Source: Polyporus tsugae
Taxonomy: Eukaryota > Basidiomycota > Agaricomycetes > Polyporales > Polyporaceae
DNA length: 64,000 bases
Direction: 5' to 3'
NCBI GenBank assembly: GCA_024305745.1
Contig: JAHRBS010000006.1
Coordinates: 2,234,501 to 2,298,500 of the forward strand
Position numbers and translations under genes: made by a program
The notes under the pieces: model-generated
What the model was told of the DNA's origin: nothing
What the model saw: the letters and a program-made list of their open reading frames with translations, nothing else
The model's database searches: none
Shown: positions 58,303-64,000 of the stretch, one piece after another
Layout: every line of letters starts with the position of its first letter
Position numbering within the stretch: position 1 is the first letter of the stretch

Positions 58303-59210
58303 TTGCTATCGTTGGCATTTGCCTTTTCATGTTGGTCCCAAATGCTTTGGTGCACTCCTCATCGACGTCCGGCCCATCTATCCTCCGTCCATATTCCCGT
58401 TTTGTTGTATTGCTGTGTGCAGTCTGGACATCGGTCAGACTTTATGTCACCCACACATATTGTATACCTGTTGCTTGCATTACCTAGACACGTATGTGCA
58501 GCTAGATGCACCCAGTGTAGCCGTTCATGCCACCGTACAGTATCGTTTTCGCTTCACCTGCTGTAGCTCGGCATCGTGGCGTCAGAGATCTAGATAACGG
58601 TTCTACTGAGCGGTTACCGGAGCCGGGATGATCCGATGAACTGAGAGCCTGGCGAAGGAAGGACTCGGCGTACTTATGCTCACTCCGACTGCCGCGCCCA
58701 TCATCATCGATATCTGAGGCCAGGGACCTGTTCAAAACAAACTTTTGCCGCGCGAGGAACATCCATTCACTTTGCGCAATCGCTCCTGGCATTCCCTTCT
58801 TCCTCTTAGGTACCGGTCCTCAATCAGCCATCGACAAATCGACACCTGTTGGCAAATTTTAACTTACACATGGCCCGGTAATGAAATGGGGTGCCCGAAA
58901 AAGGTTTCACACACAACCAGGTCTTGCGCCATCGTGAGCTCCATGTTCGTCATCCTCGTTCTCGCTCCTGCGCGCGCATGGGCGACGGCCCCGACGCGAC
59001 TCGGATCTCATCGAGCCGTGCGTAACGTTATGCAATACACCGCTTCCAGAACGCGATTTTGCTTGCGGCTTGCTCAATGGACAGCCCGCGCTCACGGAGG
59101 CCAGCCTTGATATAATGCCTGGCGTGGTTGTTCCATGACCCCGTTCGCGGATCCCACACCCTTCCTCGCCCCGTCTACTGCTCTTCGCCCGTGCGAGTTT
59201 GACGAAGACC
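58303..59210. other. Intergenic, no supported gene (0.9 kb)
   Basis: 3' flank of the zuotin gene and promoter of the permease. No domain-bearing frame or RNA gene seen, including any further zuotin exon. Confidence 0.5.
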
Positions 59211-61349
59211 ATGGCGAAGTCCGCGAAGGAATCGCCGTCTGCCTCATCGGAAGACTTCACCACGTGCGTGTGCAGCTTTTTGCTCTGCAACCCCCGAATT
59301 AAGACTGACCAGAAAAACTTACACTGGCAGCGAGAACCAGGCCGATACGGAGCGAGCCATTGAGGCGCAAATCCGCTTCGATGAGGCCGACGCTGCCAAT
59401 GTCCCAGGGAGGAAACAGATTGGATTGTTTTCCGCCATCTTCATCATCTTCAACCGCATTATTGGTACTGGGTACGTTACGCACACTCGGCCGTCTTGAG
59501 ACCGCTCCCTGACGCGGAATGGTACATAGCATCTTCTCGACCCCGAGTACGATCCTAGCTCTCAGTGGAAGCGTCGGTCTTGCCCTGTGAGTAGTGCCCT
59601 AAATGTCGTATATGCTGCTGGTCCTAAGTGTAAGTCGTCGTCAGCTTCATGTGGGTCATTGGCTCCGTCATCGCTGCAGCGGGGATGTGGGTATACGTTG
59701 TATGGGGATCGGTAAATGGTGTTCTCTCCCAAGTGCGTGGAGTCCGGCCGACTAACGGATCATCTCAGGCCCTCCCTCGCAACGGCGGAGAAAAGAACTA
59801 CCTGGAATACCTCGTCCGCCGCCCTAAATACCTCATCACGGCACTCTACGCTGCGAACGGCGTCCTCCTCGGGTGGGCGTCCGGCAACTCGGTCGTCTTC
59901 GGCGACTACCTACTCACGGCTGGTAACGTCGCGGATCCCGGAAGGTACGACTGGAAACCGCGCTTGATCGGCTGGGCGGGCCTGACCTTCGCGTTCCTCC
60001 TCCACGGCACGAAAATGCAATGGGGGCTGCGCCTCTTGAATATCCTGGGGGTCATCAAGGTGATCATCGTCATCATTGTCATCATCACCGGATTCGTCGC
60101 ACTAGGCGGCCACTTGAAGGTCCCGAAGCCCCACAATTTCTCGCATGCGTTTGACGGCACGACTGCGAGCGCGCCTTCGTTCTGTCTCAGTTTGTACAAT
60201 GTGAGTTGTCGCGGCGTGCTTGGCGGACAACCATTTTGAGCCTACGTTATCTAGGTCATTTGGTCGTACATTGGCTTCAGTAACGTCAACTACGCACTTT
60301 CGGAGGTCAAGAATCCCCAGCGCACCGTTCGCATCGCAGGAACGCTTGCTATCGGCATCATTACGATCCTTTATATCCTCTCCAACATCGCGTATTTTGG
60401 TAAGCCCATGTAGCAGTCCCTGTGGGGCGAGCCATGCTCACCACGGCATTACCAGCTGCCGCCACGAAGGAGGAAATCACGAGCTCTGGTACCTTGGTCG
60501 CCGCGTTGCTGTTCCGCAACGTTTACGGCACCTCTGCGGAACGTGCTCTCGATGTCTTCGTCGCTCTCTCCGCGCTGGGCAACATTCTCGCTGTGGTAAG
60601 TATTGACAGAGTGCTCACAAGGAGGTGTCGCGCTCACAACTGGTTCGACAGATCTTTTCCCAAGGCCGTGTCAACCAGGAACTTGGCCGCGAGGGAATCC
60701 TCCCCTTCAGTAAGGTCTGGGGCAGCAACCGCCCCTTTAATGCCCCCCTAGCAGGATTGGGTCTCCGTAAGTCTCTTTGGCACGGCATGGGTCTGACAGG
60801 CATGTCAATTTTTGATCGGTTGCAACTGCAGACTGGTTCGTCTGCACAATCGTCATCTGGGCGCTCCCTCCGGGCGACACATACAACTTCGTCCTCAACT
60901 CCGTGCGTTACTATCTCTCCTTCCTGAAGCCTCCCTGTGCTCCCTTTGAACCTAATCCATATCTTCAGATCTCATATCCGCTCTCTGTCATCAACGCCGC
61001 CATCTCCTTCGGGATCGTATACCTCCACTTCCGCCCCTTCCCGGACTGGACGCGCCCCTCGTCGTTCGCGGTCGGCGCTGCCGCCTTCTTCGGCGCAGCG
61101 AACGTCTTCCTCTTCGTCGTTCCTTTCATTCGACCGCCGCCCGGCGCCGAGCCGTATGTCCATCTCCCGTACTGGACGCACGCCGTCGCAGGCTGGGCGG
61201 TGTTTGGGCTCGGGTTCCTGTACTGGATCATCTGGGGCCACGTCCTGCCGAAGGTGGGCGGATATCGCCTGGAGAGGCGCGAGGAGGTCGGGCAGGACGG
61301 GTTGAGGCGGCATGTGTTCGTCCGGACTCAGCAGACAAAGACTCCGTAA
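59211..61349 (+). CDS. Amino acid permease (LAT/MUP1-like, APC superfamily)
   Basis: Membrane transporter with about twelve helices, likely for methionine or other neutral amino acids at the plasma membrane. Around nine exons encode about 530 aa. Exon 1 is short (MAKSAKESPSASSEDFTT). The transport core opens with GRKQIGLFSAIFIIFNRIIG, matching the first helix with its substrate-binding break. Further marks are YLEYLVRRPKYLITALYAAN, VIWSYIGFSNVNYALSEVKN (the conserved LAT helix 6 region) and QGRVNQELGREGILPF. The C-terminus is basic after FLYWIIWGHVLPKVGGYRLE. Fungal relatives include the methionine permeases Mup1 and Mup3; the substrate is inferred only. A decayed copy of its 3' end lies at 63.6 kb. 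Confidence 0.9.
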
Positions 61350-61757
61350 TTTGGTTGGAGTTCAATGGGTTTGTTTCTCATCTTTCTCTCCGAGTATAGT
61401 ATCTCGACCTATTTAATGGTACAACTCGCCTTGCTTTCCATTAGTATTACTCCCTCTGGGCGACCTCTGTCGCGGTTGCATAATGGATCGTTGTACGAGG
61501 TGGCAGGCGCAGTTCGACTACCGGCGTCTTGTCTTGGAATAGACGCCCATTTCAACGGTAAGCTGGCACCGTCGAGGTCGCAGTGGAACTTGTCTCGAGC
61601 CGCATTGCCCCGCGTATGACCCTCAGCTGGGTAAGGGGTGCTCTTCAAGGTGAGGGTTGTAGCACGTTTTAAGTATCAAGCTGGTGTGCAGGCTTGAACA
61701 AACTAACGTTTTGCAGAATATTAGGACCAGCCAGCTGAGGCAGCGGCAGACGACATC
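61350..61757. other. Intergenic (0.4 kb), source of part of a downstream duplication
   Basis: 3' flank of the permease and promoter of the F-box gene. Sequence around 61436-61496 recurs in diverged form at about 63843-63902. Confidence 0.55.
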
Positions 61758-63275
61758 ATGACGAACAACGTCAAGAGTGGACTCACCGTTATCCCGCTGC
61801 TCGGGAACCTGACTGAGTTTTCAGGCCTGTCCGGGCCTGAGACCCAGTTCGCCATCTCGAAAAAGATCGACGAATATCAGCAACAGATCGCGCAGATCAA
61901 CGAACGTATCCTCGAACTCAAATCGATCCACAACGCCGTCACCCCCTTCCACACAAAGCTACCGTCCGAAATTCTTATCCATATTTTCCGTCATATCGAG
62001 CCCAATGCCCGCCACCACATCCGACTCAGTCATATCTGTCGCCTGTGGCGTTCGGCTATCCACCAGGCTCCAGAGTTCTGGGTGGATATCCTCAGTGCCG
62101 TCCCAGTCATCGGCCGTCCCCACGGACGCGAGTTTATCAAGACCTTTGTCGAGCGGACCACCCCGCTTAGCTTTGGGCTTTCTCTCAGATCCAGCAATCT
62201 TACCATGATACGACAACTTCCGAACCACCATCGGCTCACCTTCCTATCGATCATATTCAGCCACGACTACCGGGCTGACCTTCTTGGCCTCATTGACATG
62301 GAACTCCTGTGCCTCCGACACCTGAAGTGCGATTGGGCAGTATCAAGCGAATCGGTTGCACTTCCCTTCGCGCCAGTCAGGAACGCTCGCACCTCGGATA
62401 GGCTCCCCCACCTCCGCATCCTGAACATCCATGGCCGATGCATCACTCCCGCATTCGTCGTTCCATCGCTGCGCGATTTGCGCATATTCGGCGCCGCTAT
62501 CGTTTCGCCTGATTTCATCCTGAACGCCTTACGCGCCTGTCCTGGCCTGGAGAAGCTCACGGTAGAAGATGTGCGTCGTGACTCCGGAGCTCAGACTCTT
62601 ATGGGTCTTAGACCCCCAGTTCCGATGGAAAGGCTCAGGCGGCTTACGTTGAACTTCATACCCGGGGAAGGCTTCGCTAACCTGTTCCTTTCTCATCTCA
62701 AATACCCTCCCACCACGCAGGTCAAGATTATTGGCGAGCCGATGCTTCTATCCCACTATCTCTGCCATTTGTCTCTACCCACTCCTACTCCTGCTACTTC
62801 CACTATCCAATCCCTCGTATTCACTCTCACTCCGAACCACAATGAAGACTTCTCGCTTTGTGAAGTCAAGGGTTCGTCCGACTTGTCTCCCAGTCGGCTT
62901 TCCATGTTGCTCCGGTACGGACCATGGGACGTCTTCCCTTCCATTTATGACCACATGAGACACTTCTTAGAAGTTCCCACCATCTTTTCGTCCTTGCACG
63001 CCCGCGACCTCACCCAGATCACGTTCAACCTCGAGCGCGGTCTCTCAGTATCATACGAAGACTGGCAGGTTGTGCTCAGCCCATGTCCTCAAATTCGACA
63101 TTTCGCCGTTCACATCGCATCCTGCAGGGGTCTGCTCCGCGTCCTGCGGAGGCATCAGCTTCTTCCGCAACTGCTGACTCTGTCTATTACTTGCGAGAAC
63201 GGGAGCGGAGTCCACGAGTCCCTGGTCTTGGCGACCGAGTCCCGCGCCGCAATGAACGTTTCGCGCCTCGACTAG
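61758..63275 (+). CDS. F-box protein
   Basis: An intronless gene of 505 aa. A short N-terminal coiled coil (KKIDEYQQQIAQINERILEL) precedes the F-box, HTKLPSEILIHIFRHI, continued by IRLSHICRLWRSAIHQAPEF. The rest is a weakly repetitive Leu-rich region (LPHLRILNIHGRCITPAFVV, LRDLRIFGAAIVSPDFILNA) typical of Agaricomycete F-box proteins. Such proteins bind Skp1 and choose substrates for SCF ubiquitin ligases; the family is strongly expanded in mushrooms and its targets are unknown. The gene sits between the permease and a decayed partial copy of the permease. Confidence 0.85.
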   Translation: MTNNVKSGLTVIPLLGNLTEFSGLSGPETQFAISKKIDEYQQQIAQINERILELKSIHNAVTPFHTKLPSEILIHIFRHIEPNARHHIRLSHICRLWRSAIHQAPEFWVDILSAVPVIGRPHGREFIKTFVERTTPLSFGLSLRSSNLTMIRQLPNHHRLTFLSIIFSHDYRADLLGLIDMELLCLRHLKCDWAVSSESVALPFAPVRNARTSDRLPHLRILNIHGRCITPAFVVPSLRDLRIFGAAIVSPDFILNALRACPGLEKLTVEDVRRDSGAQTLMGLRPPVPMERLRRLTLNFIPGEGFANLFLSHLKYPPTTQVKIIGEPMLLSHYLCHLSLPTPTPATSTIQSLVFTLTPNHNEDFSLCEVKGSSDLSPSRLSMLLRYGPWDVFPSIYDHMRHFLEVPTIFSSLHARDLTQITFNLERGLSVSYEDWQVVLSPCPQIRHFAVHIASCRGLLRVLRRHQLLPQLLTLSITCENGSGVHESLVLATESRAAMNVSRLD

Positions 63276-64000
63276 TTGCGGTTCTATACCCAGCTGGTTG
63301 CTAGACGGAAGAAAGTCGACGCTTTCCCGCCCGTCTCGACAGCCAGGCTGGAGCGCCTGAAAGCCCACGTCAGGGATGATGTCTACACTGGAGCGAAAGA
63401 TGGTATGCTTCAGCTTGATTTTAATGATGCTGCACGCTGATCTCCCGCTCCCAGGTGCGACATGATGGTCAGTTACGACTAAGCCGCGTGTCGCCGCCCC
63501 TGTGGGGATATGGGGGGGCACTGGAGTGGCGATGCGGACAAGTTTGCGGATATATGTAACATCGTCTTCGAGTCGTTCTAGTTACAATTTCTGATTGTCC
63601 ACGCCGTCGTAAGCTCGGGTTCCTGTACTGAATCATTTGTGGCCCCCGTTCTGCGGGAGGTTGGCGGGTACTTAGTATCGTCTCGACAGTCGTGAGGAGG
63701 TCGGCCAGGACGGGTCGAGGTGGCAAGTGCTCGTCCGGGATTGCCGGACAAAGACTGCGTACTGGTTTGGATCTGTTTCTGAATATTCCGGAAAATATGT
63801 AAGTTATGGCGATGGTCTAGCTCGCCTCTCAATTGCCTCCTGGTAGCATCACTAGTACTCCCTCTGAGCGACTGCTGTCGCGGTTAATGGGTCATTGTGT
63901 AATGCACGTCACACCATGCCGTCTCGCCGTCGATATGGAGGATGTGGGGGGAGATGTGGACCACGATGCGAACTGTGTACCTATATGCTACTCAAAACAA
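63276..64000. other. F-box 3' flank containing permease remnants
   Basis: The first 300 bp are plain flank. From about 63585 the sequence resembles the permease 3' end and its flank (separate entry). The last 90 bp show nothing recognisable. Confidence 0.5.
63585..63905 (+). pseudogene. Decayed partial copy of the permease 3' end
   Basis: About 165 bp from 63600 match the permease end at roughly 61180-61355 with many changes: the tract around CTCGGGTTCCTGTACTG is kept, and the next codon TGG has become a TGA stop. Small deletions shift the frame, but the CAAAGACT-CGTA tail is retained. After a gap, 63843-63902 matches the permease downstream flank at about 61436-61496 (ACTCCCTCTG and CTGTCGCGGTT shared). 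It is therefore a genomic duplication of an exon plus flank, not a processed copy. Confidence 0.75.

Noticed and set aside
1..64000. CRISPR arrays, rRNA genes, LTR retrotransposons or complete DNA transposons
   Set aside because: None seen: no spaced direct repeats, no rRNA landmarks, and no reverse transcriptase, integrase or transposase motifs in any frame read.

Overview
This window is nuclear DNA of a filamentous basidiomycete, almost certainly an Agaricomycete (a mushroom-forming or wood-decay fungus). The evidence is a moderately GC-rich, gene-dense sequence on both strands, genes cut by many short introns of about 50-70 nt with GT-AG ends and CTRAY-like branch points, a class I hydrophobin, a copper-fist regulator, BTB and F-box family genes, and no operons. 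All functions below come from reading translations by eye; no database search was run. Exon boundaries were worked out by hand where given and are otherwise approximate.

Layout, left to right. 1-5 kb: mostly intergenic, then HMG-CoA lyase (minus) facing a small DMAC1-like membrane protein (plus) across a 220-bp shared promoter region. 5-12 kb: a secreted aldose 1-epimerase, a nine-exon cytochrome P450 and a class I hydrophobin, all on plus. 12-19 kb: alanine aminotransferase (minus), OPI10/Hikeshi (plus), a copper-fist transcription factor (minus). 21-23 kb: the U3 snoRNP WD40 protein RRP9. 23.3-24.5 kb: a hairpin-dense, apparently non-coding block that looks like a structured RNA. 24.5-30 kb: a coiled-coil protein of unknown function, CDC20 with one unusually long intron, and an intron-containing tRNA-Leu(AAG).

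30-40 kb is accessory in character: two distantly related genes of an unrecognised family, two BTB-domain genes (one with a broken reading frame), the proteasome subunit beta-4 gene, and several long spacers with weak coding hints. 40-47.5 kb is one very intron-rich ABCC-type transporter. 47.6-58.5 kb holds a delta-12 fatty acid desaturase, a secreted S10 serine carboxypeptidase and a WRN-like 3'-5' exonuclease (all minus), then a zuotin-type J protein (plus). 59-64 kb holds an amino acid permease, an F-box protein, and a decayed partial copy of the permease 3' end.

Most genes are housekeeping: mitochondrial leucine and amino acid catabolism, ribosome biogenesis, nascent-chain folding, proteasome and APC/C proteolysis, lipid desaturation, copper regulation. 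Nothing in the order suggests a biosynthetic cluster. The most unusual items are the structured block at 23.5-24.25 kb, whose two copies of one motif keep their pairing with different bases; a set of tiny exons (3, 8 and 14 nt); a GC-AG intron; and the two-member unknown family with matching exon layout.
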